DNA of 64,000 nt from Pseudodesulfovibrio sp. zrk46 (GTDB lineage: Bacteria > Desulfobacterota > Desulfovibrionia > Desulfovibrionales > Desulfovibrionaceae): positions 1,490,001-1,554,000 of the forward strand of contig NZ_CP051216.1 of NCBI RefSeq assembly GCF_012516435.1. The letters are read 5' to 3'. Under the pieces are notes generated by a model. It saw nothing but the letters and a program-made list of their open reading frames with translations. It searched no databases and was not told the origin of the DNA. This document shows, one piece after another, positions 40,691 through 49,297 of this stretch; positions within the stretch are counted from its first letter, which is position 1; each line of letters begins with the position of its first letter. Made by a program: the position numbers and the translations under genes.

Positions 40691-41938
40691 CTAGGCGATG
40701 TTGAAGCGGCGGAAGTTGATGAGCGCCTTGGTCTGGGCAAAGCGCCTGACCGCGTCGATATGCTCGTAGTTATCGATGGTGAGGGTGACCAGATCCTTGT
40801 CGAGGAAGCCTTTGCGCGCCATGCTCATGAGCACTTCAAAGACCTGCTCCTTGTCCATGCCTTTACGGTAGGGCCTGTCTTCGGCAATGGCGGTGCACAC
40901 GTCGGCCACCATCATGATGCGGCTGCCCAGTGAGAGATGCTCTGCGGTCAGGCCGTTGGGATATCCCTTGCCATTGAGGCGTTCATGGTGCTGGCAGGCC
41001 CAGTGGGTGACGCTGCCCAGGCCCGGAATGGAACTCAGGACCTTTTCGCAGACCGTGGCGTGCAGCTGGACCGATGAATACTCGTCTTTGCCCAATGCCC
41101 CCGGTTTGTCGAGCAGCTTGGTGGGCACGGCCAGCTTGCCGATGTCGTGCAGGTTGCCCGCCAGTCGCATGCGGTTCTGATCTTCCGCACTCATCCCGGC
41201 CAATCGCGCTATTTCCACTGCGGTTTCGGCCACACCGATGGAGTGGGTGGCCGTGTGACGGCTACGAAAGTCGATGATGTGAGAGAAGAAGGTGGAGAAC
41301 TCCAGCAACTGCTCCTCGGGGATCTCTACGTCCTCGAAATTACAGGAAAGCAGCGAGCGTATAGGAGTCTCGGTGTCTTCCATTTTCTCCCGGAACTCGG
41401 AGCCGATGGAAGCATCCAGAAACGCTTCCACTGCCTGGGGAGCATAGAGAGACTTGGAGTAGTTGCCGATTACACTGCGGACATGCTGCCACGCGAAGAC
41501 CGAAGTGCCAACCTTGTTCAGGATGTCCACTCGGTCCATGAGATTGATGACGTTGGCAAGAAGATCCGTTTTGGGCTTGTCGTCGCCGTTTCGGGACTGC
41601 AGGGTCTGCCAGGTGGTGTGGTGATCGCGGATCAGATGGGAGGGGCGCTCGAGCAGGTGGTGGCCGCGCAGCAGCCTGTAGCCCAGCGAGGAGTGCTCGG
41701 TCAGGTCGGCATCAAAGTCCATGCCGTCCAGCCTCAGCGCCATGGAAAAAGCACCGATATCGTGCAGCAGTCCGGCGATGATCAGGTCAGTGGCATCCTG
41801 CTTGTCCAGCCCCATCTCCCCGGCCATGATGGCTGTGGCGATGCCGACACGCCGGTGGTGGCCGGTGACGGTAGTGCTGATGTGGTCAAGGGCGCTGGAT
41901 ACACCGATAACCAGGTCGAGTAGTAGGACGTCTTGCAT
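40691..41938 (-). CDS. Two-HD protein with C-terminal HD-GYP domain
   Basis: Protein of 415 residues, no membrane segment. First HD domain (residues 10-140) has GHHRRVGIATAIM and GLLHDIGAFS; the second (215-390) is a classic HD-GYP with AGNLHDIGKLAVP and HHERLNGKGYPNGL, the GYP loop of cyclic-di-GMP phosphodiesterases. The two halves are separated by a linker around 190-210. Expected to hydrolyse cyclic-di-GMP in the cytoplasm. Transcribed alone; divergent from the tail-protein unit. The ribosome binding site is weak. Confidence 0.88.
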   Translation of the reverse strand: MQDVLLLDLVIGVSSALDHISTTVTGHHRRVGIATAIMAGEMGLDKQDATDLIIAGLLHDIGAFSMALRLDGMDFDADLTEHSSLGYRLLRGHHLLERPSHLIRDHHTTWQTLQSRNGDDKPKTDLLANVINLMDRVDILNKVGTSVFAWQHVRSVIGNYSKSLYAPQAVEAFLDASIGSEFREKMEDTETPIRSLLSCNFEDVEIPEEQLLEFSTFFSHIIDFRSRHTATHSIGVAETAVEIARLAGMSAEDQNRMRLAGNLHDIGKLAVPTKLLDKPGALGKDEYSSVQLHATVCEKVLSSIPGLGSVTHWACQHHERLNGKGYPNGLTAEHLSLGSRIMMVADVCTAIAEDRPYRKGMDKEQVFEVLMSMARKGFLDKDLVTLTIDNYEHIDAVRRFAQTKALINFRRFNIA

Positions 41939-42063
41939 TTTAATCTGGGCGTTTTTGTACGAATCCCTATAAAGGAATGTTAACCTTTATCATTTTTCCT
42001 TTCGGTTAAAAAGCATAAAACCGATGGGTTACAGTATTGTAGCAAGCGTTCTGTCCCGTGTGT

Positions 42064-42149
42064 GTCAACACCTGTTTTTATTCTTCTTTCCCCCGTGCAA
42101 ACCTGTAGGAACCCGTTCACGGTTACATTGGAAATCACGATGCTACGTT
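42064..42149 (+). promoter_or_regulatory. Shared phage-unit promoter region, site 1 (tail tubular protein)
   Basis: GTCAACACCT at 42064-42073; ACCCG begins 48 bases into the site; GAAATC at base 68; TACGTT at base 81-86 (42144-42149). The gene start is 127 bases from the beginning of the motif. The layout matches sites 2 and 3 within one base. No ordinary -35 box is seen, which fits activator-driven transcription. Confidence 0.68.
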
Positions 42150-42190
42150 TGCTTCGTTCATGTCGTGAAGCAAGCGACAACGAGGTACAT

Positions 42191-42772
42191 ATGGCAACCA
42201 GTGTAATCGAAATCTGCAACAATGCCCTGCTCGATCTGGGCGAAGACGTGATCATATCGTTGGGGGATGATTCCAAGGCCGCCGGGCTGTGCAATCACCG
42301 TTGGCCCACCGTGCGCGATGCCGTGTTACGCGCCCATCCGTGGAACTGCGCCATGGCGCAGGCCGAGCTGGCCGCAGGCACGGCAGCACCGCTATGGAAG
42401 TGGGAGTATAAATACAATCTTCCCACCGATTTCCTGCGCATCGTGCATCTGGTGGGACAGGATGGCTCGGCCATCCGCGACTGGGAGATTCAGGGCGGCA
42501 TCATTCTGTGCAACGAGGCCGCCCCCATCTTTATCTCCTATGTGCGGCGCGAAACCGATCCCAACCGGTATGACGCCCTGTTGGACGAGGCGCTGGCTGC
42601 ACGATTGGCAGCCACGTTGGCATATCCCCTGTCTGGCTCCACCAGTCTGGCGCAGGCCCATTGGGATATCTACCAGAAGAAGCTGGCCGAGGCCCGTGGA
42701 GTGGACGCTCGTGAAGGCGTGCCTGAATCTGTCACGCCCACCAGTTGGCTCGGTGCCCGATCCGGCGTGTAA
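42191..42772 (+). CDS. Podovirus tail tubular protein A (T7 gp11-like, gatekeeper)
   Basis: Protein of 193 residues, close to T7 gp11 (196). Starts MATSVIEICNNALLDLGED and contains AVLRAHPWNCAMAQAELA, YNLPTDFLRIVHLVG and LAARLAATLAYPLSGSTSLA, the usual pattern of the dodecameric ring that joins the portal to the nozzle of short-tailed phages. GAGG precedes the ATG at 42191. It is a single-gene unit with its own promoter-like region (42064) and terminator (42781), placed between an HD-GYP gene and a TPR gene. No disruption of the reading frame. Part of the scattered phage-derived set. Confidence 0.9.
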   Translation: MATSVIEICNNALLDLGEDVIISLGDDSKAAGLCNHRWPTVRDAVLRAHPWNCAMAQAELAAGTAAPLWKWEYKYNLPTDFLRIVHLVGQDGSAIRDWEIQGGIILCNEAAPIFISYVRRETDPNRYDALLDEALAARLAATLAYPLSGSTSLAQAHWDIYQKKLAEARGVDAREGVPESVTPTSWLGARSGV

Positions 42773-42780
42773 CAACATCT

Positions 42781-42812
42781 CGGCCTTCGATCTCTTCGGA
42801 GGCCGTTTTGTT
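42781..42812 (+). terminator. Intrinsic terminator of the tail tubular protein gene
   Basis: CGGCCT and AGGCCG enclose a loop at 42781-42805, followed by TTTTGTTT. It ends the one-gene phage unit before the TPR gene begins. Confidence 0.82.
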
Positions 42813-42899
42813 TGAGCTTTTGCCGTGGGTTTCTTGTCTTCGACCCGCAAAGGGGATAGAGAGGTGGGGTTGTAATTGGACGTATCAAGGAGATCGGTT

Positions 42900-44252
42900 G
42901 TGAGCGACGCACCCATGAGGTCGAAAGAGGATATCCTGGCACTGGTCAGGGAAGTGGAAAACGAGGCGGCTGGCGGGGCCGAGGCCCTGTTCATGGCAGC
43001 TATGCTGGCCAGATCGCCGCTGCCCTACGACTTTGCCTTGTCCTTGGACGGCACACTGCATAATCCTTCCCTCATCAATCCGGCGGCCGCCTTTTTCGCG
43101 GCCACAGCCACCATCGACCCGCTGGTGACGCGAGACTTGATTAAGGCTGACGTGGATAGTCAGGCTTTTCAACTGCATGAAGATGTGCGCGAGGCGCTTC
43201 TTGCTTCGCTTGACCCGGAGGAAGAGGCGGAGTGGGCCGGCCGTGCCATTTATGGACTCAATCTGGTCCTGCCCGATGCCGAGCCTCAGAACTGGCCCAC
43301 CGTGCATTGGCTCATGCCCCATGTGCATGCGACCTCCGAGCTGGTGGAGCGCCTCGGCGTGCAGACCGCTGCTGCCAACCGCGTGCTGCATCAGGCGGGC
43401 TTTTCCCTTTACCATCAGCATCGTTACCGTGAGGCCGCAGACCTGCTGGATCAGGCGCTGGCCGTGGATGTGGCGCTCAAAGGCAACAAACACCCGGATA
43501 TCTGTTCCGATCTCGAAGGACTCGGCACCGTGCTCTGGGCTGGCAATGATCTTGAGCGAGCCGAGGCCGTCTTTGCCGGATGCTACAAGTTGCAACTCGA
43601 AATTTTCACCGAAGACAATCCCATGCAGGCCCCGATTCTCAACAGTCTCGCCGTGGTACGCCAATCCATGGGCAAGCTGGAAGAGGCCGAGGCAACCTTC
43701 AAGGAGTGTCTGCGGGTACTGACGCAGGCCCACGGCGAAGGCCATCCCGCCATCGCATCCTGTCTGGGCAACATGGCCCTTCTGTACGAGGCCCTTGGGC
43801 GCAACGATGAGGCCCTGCGACTGGCCGAGCGATCTCTAGAGATTAACCGCGCCATCTACGGCGACGTCCATCCTGAAGTGGCTGCCGATCTCAATACCAT
43901 TGCGCTCCTTTGTGACGGACTGGGCGATCTTGAGAAAGCCGAACAGGCCTTCCGCGAAAGTCTGGACGTTCGCCGCAAGGCCTATGGCGAAGATCACCCC
44001 GAAACCGCACAGTCTCTATGCAACCTTGCCCTCTGCCTCGACAACGCCGGCCGCACCGACGAGGCCGCCGAGTGGTATGAGCAGGGACTGGCCGCCTACG
44101 AGAAGAGTCTTGGTCCCGGCCATCCGCTTATGGAATCCGCGTTGGACAATTACCTGGTGTTGCTGGAAAAAACCGGCACCCGTCCAAGGTCCGATCGCAT
44201 GCGTGCTCTGGCCGAAGCCAAGCTGCGGGCCATTGTGGAGCGGGCGGAGTAG
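42900..44252 (+). CDS. Kinesin-light-chain-type TPR protein
   Basis: Protein of 450 residues from the GTG at 42900, which follows AAGGAG; the frame is open to 42876 with a poorer start. After a helical N-terminal region (residues 1-155) come about six 42-residue TPR units of the kinesin light chain class, e.g. AILNSLAVVRQSMGKLEEAE, ASCLGNMALLYEALGRNDEA, AADLNTIALLCDGLGDLEKA. These are protein-interaction scaffolds. Stops 2 bases before the sugar kinase ATG, so the two form an operon. Probably cellular, not phage. Confidence 0.85.
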   Translation: MSDAPMRSKEDILALVREVENEAAGGAEALFMAAMLARSPLPYDFALSLDGTLHNPSLINPAAAFFAATATIDPLVTRDLIKADVDSQAFQLHEDVREALLASLDPEEEAEWAGRAIYGLNLVLPDAEPQNWPTVHWLMPHVHATSELVERLGVQTAAANRVLHQAGFSLYHQHRYREAADLLDQALAVDVALKGNKHPDICSDLEGLGTVLWAGNDLERAEAVFAGCYKLQLEIFTEDNPMQAPILNSLAVVRQSMGKLEEAEATFKECLRVLTQAHGEGHPAIASCLGNMALLYEALGRNDEALRLAERSLEINRAIYGDVHPEVAADLNTIALLCDGLGDLEKAEQAFRESLDVRRKAYGEDHPETAQSLCNLALCLDNAGRTDEAAEWYEQGLAAYEKSLGPGHPLMESALDNYLVLLEKTGTRPRSDRMRALAEAKLRAIVERAE

Positions 44253-44254
44253 TC

Positions 44255-45133
44255 ATGAAGCAGTTCACAGCCGTCGGCATGGGAGAAATACTTTGGGACG
44301 TATTGCCCACAGGCCGAAAGCTCGGGGGCGCGCCTGCCAATTTCGCTTACCATGTGAACGCGTTGGGCGGCACGGGCATTCCATTTTCCCGCATCGGTGA
44401 TGACGATTTGGGCCGTGAGGCCTTGGATATCCTGCGCGAGCATGGTGTTGCCACGGATCAGATCTCCGTGGACACGGAGCATCCTACAGGTACGGTGGAC
44501 GCCGCCATCGACGCCAATGGTGTGGCCACCTATACTTTTCCTGATGATGTGGCGTGGGATTTCCTTGCCTTTGACGAGGCCGAGAGAGCAATTGCCATGG
44601 AGGCAGACGCCATCTGTTTCGGCACGCTGGCCCAGCGTTCGTCCGTGTCACGAGACGCCATCCTCGATGTGTTGGGGGACGCCACCAAGCCGCTGAAGAT
44701 TTACGACATCAATCTGCGTCAGGAGTTCTACACTCCAGAGCGTGTTCGTGACTCTTTGATCGTGGCCGATGTACTCAAAATCAATGACGAAGAGCTCGCT
44801 CTTGTGGCGCAGATGTTTTCGCTGCCCAGGGGAGAACGCGAGGCGATGCAGGCCTTGCTGGAAGCTCACGACCTGACGCTGGCCGTGCTGACGCGCGGCG
44901 GTGAGGGAAGTTTGATTCTGTCTGCTGACGATTGTTCGGACTTGCCCGGCCAGCCCACCGAGGTCGTGGACACCATTGGCGCAGGAGATTCGTTCACGGC
45001 TGCCATGGCTCTAGCTTACCTGTCCGGGCGCTCTCTGGACGAGGTTAACCAGTACGCCGCCAGCGTGGCGGCATACGTCTGCACACAGGCCGGAGCCATG
45101 CCTCCCGTTCCTGGTTCACTGCGCCTCTCCTGA
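44255..45133 (+). CDS. PfkB-family sugar kinase (fructokinase-like)
   Basis: Protein of 292 residues. PfkB marks: N-terminal GEILWDVLPTGRKLGGAPAN and FAYHVNALGG, and the C-terminal anion hole and catalytic base DTIGAGDSFTAAMALAYLSG. Residues near 130-175 (ICFGTLAQRSSVSRDAIL) bind sugar. The fructokinase-type pattern GGAPANFAYHV fits phosphorylation of fructose or a similar ketose. Cotranscribed with the TPR protein (2-base gap). No sugar transporter nearby. Confidence 0.87.
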   Translation: MKQFTAVGMGEILWDVLPTGRKLGGAPANFAYHVNALGGTGIPFSRIGDDDLGREALDILREHGVATDQISVDTEHPTGTVDAAIDANGVATYTFPDDVAWDFLAFDEAERAIAMEADAICFGTLAQRSSVSRDAILDVLGDATKPLKIYDINLRQEFYTPERVRDSLIVADVLKINDEELALVAQMFSLPRGEREAMQALLEAHDLTLAVLTRGGEGSLILSADDCSDLPGQPTEVVDTIGAGDSFTAAMALAYLSGRSLDEVNQYAASVAAYVCTQAGAMPPVPGSLRLS

Positions 45134-45209
45134 CGGATTTTTCCCGTTTTTTCATTATAATAACGCCTCTGCCCTTGTCATATAGTGGTGGGATGTTTAC
45201 AGTGTAACC

Positions 45210-45467
45210 ATGTCTAGAATATTTGATCCCGAGCTGTTGTATGTGGAATGCAACCATTGCGGCCAGCCGGTCCTGTGGAAGCACGGCCTGACAACCAGAC
45301 TACTCAAAATGGCGGACATCGACCCCGCCAGCCTGGATGAACGCTGCGTCATTATGTCCGAAGGGTGCCCCGCCTGTAAGCCGGGCGAGACCTCCTTCAC
45401 CACGCAGGTTGTCCGGCTCAACCGAGAGAAGGAAGGGCATAAACCCATGCCCGCCGTGGCCAACTAA
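45210..45467 (+). CDS. Small zinc-ribbon-like protein
   Basis: Protein of 85 residues with two knuckle-type Cys pairs, CNHCG (near 14) and CPACK (near 53), as in small zinc ribbons. Two short helices lie between (TTRLLKMADIDPASLDERCV). No signal peptide. The ribosome binding site is weak. It stands between the sugar kinase and the nozzle operon, with its own terminator. Function unknown; host-like rather than phage-like. Confidence 0.65.
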   Translation: MSRIFDPELLYVECNHCGQPVLWKHGLTTRLLKMADIDPASLDERCVIMSEGCPACKPGETSFTTQVVRLNREKEGHKPMPAVAN

Positions 45468-45495
45468 GGTTCACGTCCTCTCTATACGATCGTAA

Positions 45496-45532
45496 GCCCG
45501 CACCCCGGTATCCACCGGGAGGCGGGCTTTTC
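45496..45532 (+). terminator. Intrinsic terminator after the zinc-ribbon gene
   Basis: GCCCGC-CCCCGG pairs with CCGGG-GCGGGC around TATCCA, followed by TTTTCGC. It separates the host genes from site 2 of the shared phage promoter region, which begins 31 bases later. Confidence 0.8.
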
Positions 45533-45562
45533 GCATTTTGGGGGGGCGGATTCCCGCGCCCC

Positions 45563-45649
45563 GTCAACACCTCATTTCATCCCTACCGTACCTGATTGCG
45601 CCTTGCTGACGCCCGTTCGCATCCAGCCCTGAAAACCCGGGGCTAGGGT
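45563..45649 (+). promoter_or_regulatory. Shared phage-unit promoter region, site 2 (nozzle-tail fibre operon)
   Basis: GTCAACACCT at 45563-45572; CTGACGCCCG at bases 44-53 (45606-45615); AAAACC at base 70-75; TAGGGT at base 82-87 (45644-45649). The gene start is 141 bases from the beginning. CTGACRCCCG and AAAACC fall at exactly the same positions as in site 3. Confidence 0.7.
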
Positions 45650-45703
45650 GCTGCAATGCCTGGGAATCGTCCCCGGCTTAGAGCGAAAGGAGGAGATGGT
45701 CGC

Positions 45704-47806
45704 ATGAGCATAGCGACACCGACAATCACCAATTTCACGGCTGGGGAGATGAGCCCGCGCTTGGAAGGGCGGGTGGACTTGTCAAAATACTACAACGGCT
45801 GCCGCAAGCTGGTGAATTTCCATGTTCACCCCCATGGCGGTATCACCCGGCGTTCCGGGTTTCGGTTTGTGACCGAGGCAATGGAGTCTGCCAAACCGGG
45901 GCTGCTGATCCCGTTCGAGTTCAACGGCAATCAGACGTATGTGCTGGAACTGAGCGAAGACGCGGCAGGGCAGGGGCGCATGCGTGTGTTCGCGGACCAC
46001 GGCGTGGTCCTGAAGTCCGGCACGGCTCAGGAGTATGTGCGGGATATTCCCTACAAGGCAGATCAGTTTGATCGGCTGCGATTCGCACAGACGGCCGAAG
46101 TGTTGGTTATCGCCCACCCGGAGCATCCGGTACGGAAACTGACGCGGGTAAACCACGACGAATGGACGCTGGAAGAGCTGACGTTCATCGGTCAGCCCGA
46201 GCAGTGGGGAGAAGGCAACTATCCGTCTGCTGTGGGCTTTTACGAGCAACGGCTGGTGCTGGCGGGAACACCGCGTGAGCCGGGGACGCTCTGGCTGTCA
46301 CGCACGGGCGAGATGACGGATTTTCGATTGAAAACCCGAGAAGTTCCATTGGATGGCTGGCGTGATCGGGAGATCGTAGCAGCCGGCGGCCATACGGTTC
46401 GTGCAGGGAAAAACGGTGACACCATGGTGCTGAGGGACGGCGACGGCTTTGAAAATCTGGACGGCCTCAAAGGACAGCACCCCGACGGCAGCACACGGTA
46501 TTATCGCTACAAGGGCGCAAAGAACCATGTGGCTTCGGGGGCGGACCTCACACTGACGTTTCAGGATACTGTGGGCGACAACGGCATCGAGGCCATCTGG
46601 GGTGCAGATGACAATCTGCAGGACGAGTTCTGGGAGTGCTTTGAAGTGGGCGACCGGACCGATGCACAGGCAGGAGATACGCCGCTGGCGGACGACGCCA
46701 TTGAAGCGACGCTCTCAGGTCGGCAGGCCAACGCCATTGAGTTCGTGGTGCCGCGCGAAAAGCTCTGGATAGGCACGGCAGGTGGTGAATGGGCCGTGGA
46801 AGCGGCCAGTAATGAAGGCGTGTCGCCGGAAAACATCAAGGCGAGTCATGAAGGTACCTGCGGTGCCTCGTCGGCGCGACCGGAAGCCGTGGGCTTTGCC
46901 ACCCTCTATATCCAACGTGCAGGGAAAAAGATTCGCGAGATGGCGTACCGGCTGGAGTCCAACGCCTATGTGTCACGCGATCTCTCCATTCTTGCCGATC
47001 ACCTGACCGAACCGGGGCTGCGCCAGATGACCTATGTGCAGGAACCTCAATCAACTGTGTACTGCGTGCGCGAAGACGGCGCACTGCTGGCCCTGACCTA
47101 TGACCCGGTGCAGGAGGTGGCCGCGTGGTCCCGTCTGGAGACTGACGGCGTGGTGGAGGCGGTGGCATCCATCTACAGCGATGTGTGCAAACACGATGAG
47201 TTGTGGGCCATCATACGGCGAACCGTCAACGGCGTGGAGTGCAGGTATGTGGAATATCTGGAAGGAGCCTTCAACGGAAAGGTGGAGGACGCCTTTTTTG
47301 TGGATAGCGGCCTTTCCTATGACGGCGAACCTGCTACCTCCATTCAGGGTCTCAATCATCTTGCTGGCCGAAAGGTTGCTGTACTGGCCGATGGTGCCGT
47401 GCAACCGGATCAGGTCGTGGCCTCGGATGGCTCCATAACGCTGGCCCGTCCTGCTTCCAAAGTTCATGCAGGACTTCCGTATCAGTCCGTGGTGCAGCCC
47501 ATGCGGCTGGAGAGCGGCAGCCAGCGCGGAACCAGCCAGACCAAGCGTCAACGGATCACCCGCGTGGGCGTCCGATTCTACAACACATTGGGCGGTCGTA
47601 TCGGCCCGGATGAGGCGCATCTTGAGGCTGTCCATTTCCGCTCGCCGAGCAATCCCATGGGCAAGGCCGTGGACGTTTTCTCCGGTGACAAGACCGTGCT
47701 CTTTCCCAAAGGGTGGACACGGGAATCCGTATTGACCGTGGTGCAGGATCAGCCGTTGCCCATGAGCATTCTGCTGATCGTTCCGACCGCGGTCATTAAT
47801 GAATAA
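45704..47806 (+). CDS. Podovirus tail nozzle protein
   Basis: Protein of 700 residues from the ATG at 45704 (AAAGGAGGA). The N-terminus PTITNFTAGEMSPRLEGRVD continuing LSKYYNGCRKLVNFHVHPHG and GGITRRSGFRFV is the hallmark of nozzle proteins of short-tailed phages such as BPP-1 and epsilon15, functional counterparts of T7 gp12. The rest is beta-rich (WSRLETDGVVEAV, RITRVGVRFYNTLGGRI). It forms the tail tip through which DNA leaves the particle. First gene of a five-gene operon with site 2 upstream. Frame intact; no frameshift or stop. Confidence 0.92.
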   Translation: MSIATPTITNFTAGEMSPRLEGRVDLSKYYNGCRKLVNFHVHPHGGITRRSGFRFVTEAMESAKPGLLIPFEFNGNQTYVLELSEDAAGQGRMRVFADHGVVLKSGTAQEYVRDIPYKADQFDRLRFAQTAEVLVIAHPEHPVRKLTRVNHDEWTLEELTFIGQPEQWGEGNYPSAVGFYEQRLVLAGTPREPGTLWLSRTGEMTDFRLKTREVPLDGWRDREIVAAGGHTVRAGKNGDTMVLRDGDGFENLDGLKGQHPDGSTRYYRYKGAKNHVASGADLTLTFQDTVGDNGIEAIWGADDNLQDEFWECFEVGDRTDAQAGDTPLADDAIEATLSGRQANAIEFVVPREKLWIGTAGGEWAVEAASNEGVSPENIKASHEGTCGASSARPEAVGFATLYIQRAGKKIREMAYRLESNAYVSRDLSILADHLTEPGLRQMTYVQEPQSTVYCVREDGALLALTYDPVQEVAAWSRLETDGVVEAVASIYSDVCKHDELWAIIRRTVNGVECRYVEYLEGAFNGKVEDAFFVDSGLSYDGEPATSIQGLNHLAGRKVAVLADGAVQPDQVVASDGSITLARPASKVHAGLPYQSVVQPMRLESGSQRGTSQTKRQRITRVGVRFYNTLGGRIGPDEAHLEAVHFRSPSNPMGKAVDVFSGDKTVLFPKGWTRESVLTVVQDQPLPMSILLIVPTAVINE

Positions 47807-47832
47807 CAACAGACTACAACAAGGAATAACTA

Positions 47833-48291
47833 ATGGGAATAAATGCTAATAGTGCTCAAACTCTCGCAGATGGCCTCAGAGTTTTCAATGGCTCTCTTAA
47901 CGGAACTTTGGACGGCCGCAACTACTCCAACGAGTACAATGAAGAGGCCCGGATGATGGAGCTGGACGCTGAAGCCGATGCTGCCGAGGTCGCTCGACAG
48001 GCAGAGAAACAGGCGAGCGCATTGCGCGAAGAGCGGGAGCTGGAGCGCGGCAAACAGAACACCCGGTGGGGGCGTTCCGGTCTGGCCATGAACGGCTCCA
48101 AACAGTTGGTCAGAGATGCGACCCGGCAGCGCGACAAGGAAGACGAGGAAGACGTCCTGTTTGAAGGGGAACTCAAGGAACAGGACGTCCTCGACAGAGG
48201 CCTTCGCGACGCAAATCGCTACCGCATTCGGCGCGGATTAAAACCTTCCACGCTGTCGCTCGGTTCAACCATCTACAAATACAAGGGATAA
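47833..48291 (+). CDS. Putative internal virion (ejection) protein, T7 gp14-like
   Basis: Protein of 152 residues, strongly helical and charged: ARMMELDAEADAAEVARQAE, KQASALREERELERGKQNTR, then WGRSGLAMNGSKQLVRDATR and DVLFEGELKEQDVLDRGLRD. The repeated Ala/Glu/Arg helices and the short Gly-Ser break GRSGLAMNGS resemble internal core or ejection proteins (T7 gp14, P22 ejection proteins). Follows the nozzle gene by 26 bases and precedes the tail fibre gene. Assignment by composition and position rather than by close sequence match. Confidence 0.62.
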   Translation: MGINANSAQTLADGLRVFNGSLNGTLDGRNYSNEYNEEARMMELDAEADAAEVARQAEKQASALREERELERGKQNTRWGRSGLAMNGSKQLVRDATRQRDKEDEEDVLFEGELKEQDVLDRGLRDANRYRIRRGLKPSTLSLGSTIYKYKG

Positions 48292-48293
48292 GC

Positions 48294-49295
48294 ATGACCA
48301 TCGCATCAACAGAAAACAAAACCATATATGGCGGCAATGGATCAACCAAGGTGTTTGCCATTCCCTTCATGTTTCACCGCAACGAAGACATCGACGTGGT
48401 GCTCACGGACATTGAAGGATTGGAAGTGCCGCAGACGCTGGGTACGGATTATCAACTGACAGGCATGGGCGAATCCCTGGGCGGCACCTGTATCATGACG
48501 CTACCGCCCGAAGCTGGGCAAACCCTCGTCATTCTGCGTAATCCCGCCATCATTCAGGAGGTGGATTACGTGGAGAACGACGCGTTCCCGGCTGCCACCC
48601 ATGAGGCGGCGCTGGATAAGCTCACCATGATCTGCCAGACCCTGGCCGAGCGCTTGGATCGGACCATCACGTTTCGCGTCTCCTCTGCCGTGACTGGTGT
48701 GGAGTTGCCCAATCCCGACGCAGGGCGGGTGCTCGGCTGGAATGATGACGGGACCAACCTCGCCAACAGAGACATCAAGGATATCGATGGATTGGGCGTG
48801 GCGTTGTTGCCCCTGTCCGTGAATGATGGCGGCACTGGCGCTTCGGGCGCAGAAGAAGCCCTGACCAATCTGGGGCTGACCCCCATGGGACGCGCCATGG
48901 TTATGGCCGACACTCCGGAGACGCTCGTAGCGGCTGGAGTCGAGCCCGCGGATTCGGACATCCTCAAGGCGGATACTGCTGATTTGCTGCAGGCAGTGTA
49001 TGGCGACGAAGCACAAGTACACATAGGCACGGACCTGTCTGGTCTCACCGTGACCCGGAATCACATTCAGTGGACGCTCGCTTCGGACAGCAGCTTTTCG
49101 GATGTGTCGCTGCCTTATGACGGTACGTATGTTTTTCATGTGTATCCGGCTTCCCATGTGTTGGGGCTTGCAGCCAGCTACAAGACGGATGGCGGTCTGC
49201 CTGCTCCGTCGTCCGCTGCCGGGGAAGTACGCATCGTGGTGGAGCAGTACAACTCGCGTAAGTCCATTGTCTCCTTGCAGAATATGGAGGCCTAA
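48294..49295 (+). CDS. Tail fibre protein with T7 gp17-type N-terminus
   Basis: Protein of 333 residues. The N-terminal virion-attachment domain has YGGNGSTKVFAIPFMFHRNE, DYQLTG and TCIMTLPPEAGQTLVILRNP (residues 8-110), as in T7-type tail fibres. Then a shaft with EVDYVENDAFPAATHEAALD and LAERLDRTITF, and a distal beta region (VNDGGTGASGAEEALTNLGL typical of fibre/collar trimers). Starts 2 bases after the internal protein stop. Its partner at 49298 may be a separate tip protein. Confidence 0.82.
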   Translation: MTIASTENKTIYGGNGSTKVFAIPFMFHRNEDIDVVLTDIEGLEVPQTLGTDYQLTGMGESLGGTCIMTLPPEAGQTLVILRNPAIIQEVDYVENDAFPAATHEAALDKLTMICQTLAERLDRTITFRVSSAVTGVELPNPDAGRVLGWNDDGTNLANRDIKDIDGLGVALLPLSVNDGGTGASGAEEALTNLGLTPMGRAMVMADTPETLVAAGVEPADSDILKADTADLLQAVYGDEAQVHIGTDLSGLTVTRNHIQWTLASDSSFSDVSLPYDGTYVFHVYPASHVLGLAASYKTDGGLPAPSSAAGEVRIVVEQYNSRKSIVSLQNMEA

Positions 49296-49297
49296 CC

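Noticed and set aside
42900..45467. TPR protein, sugar kinase and zinc-ribbon gene as phage cargo
   Set aside because: They have normal operon spacing and no phage-like features; more likely host genes lying between the phage-derived units.
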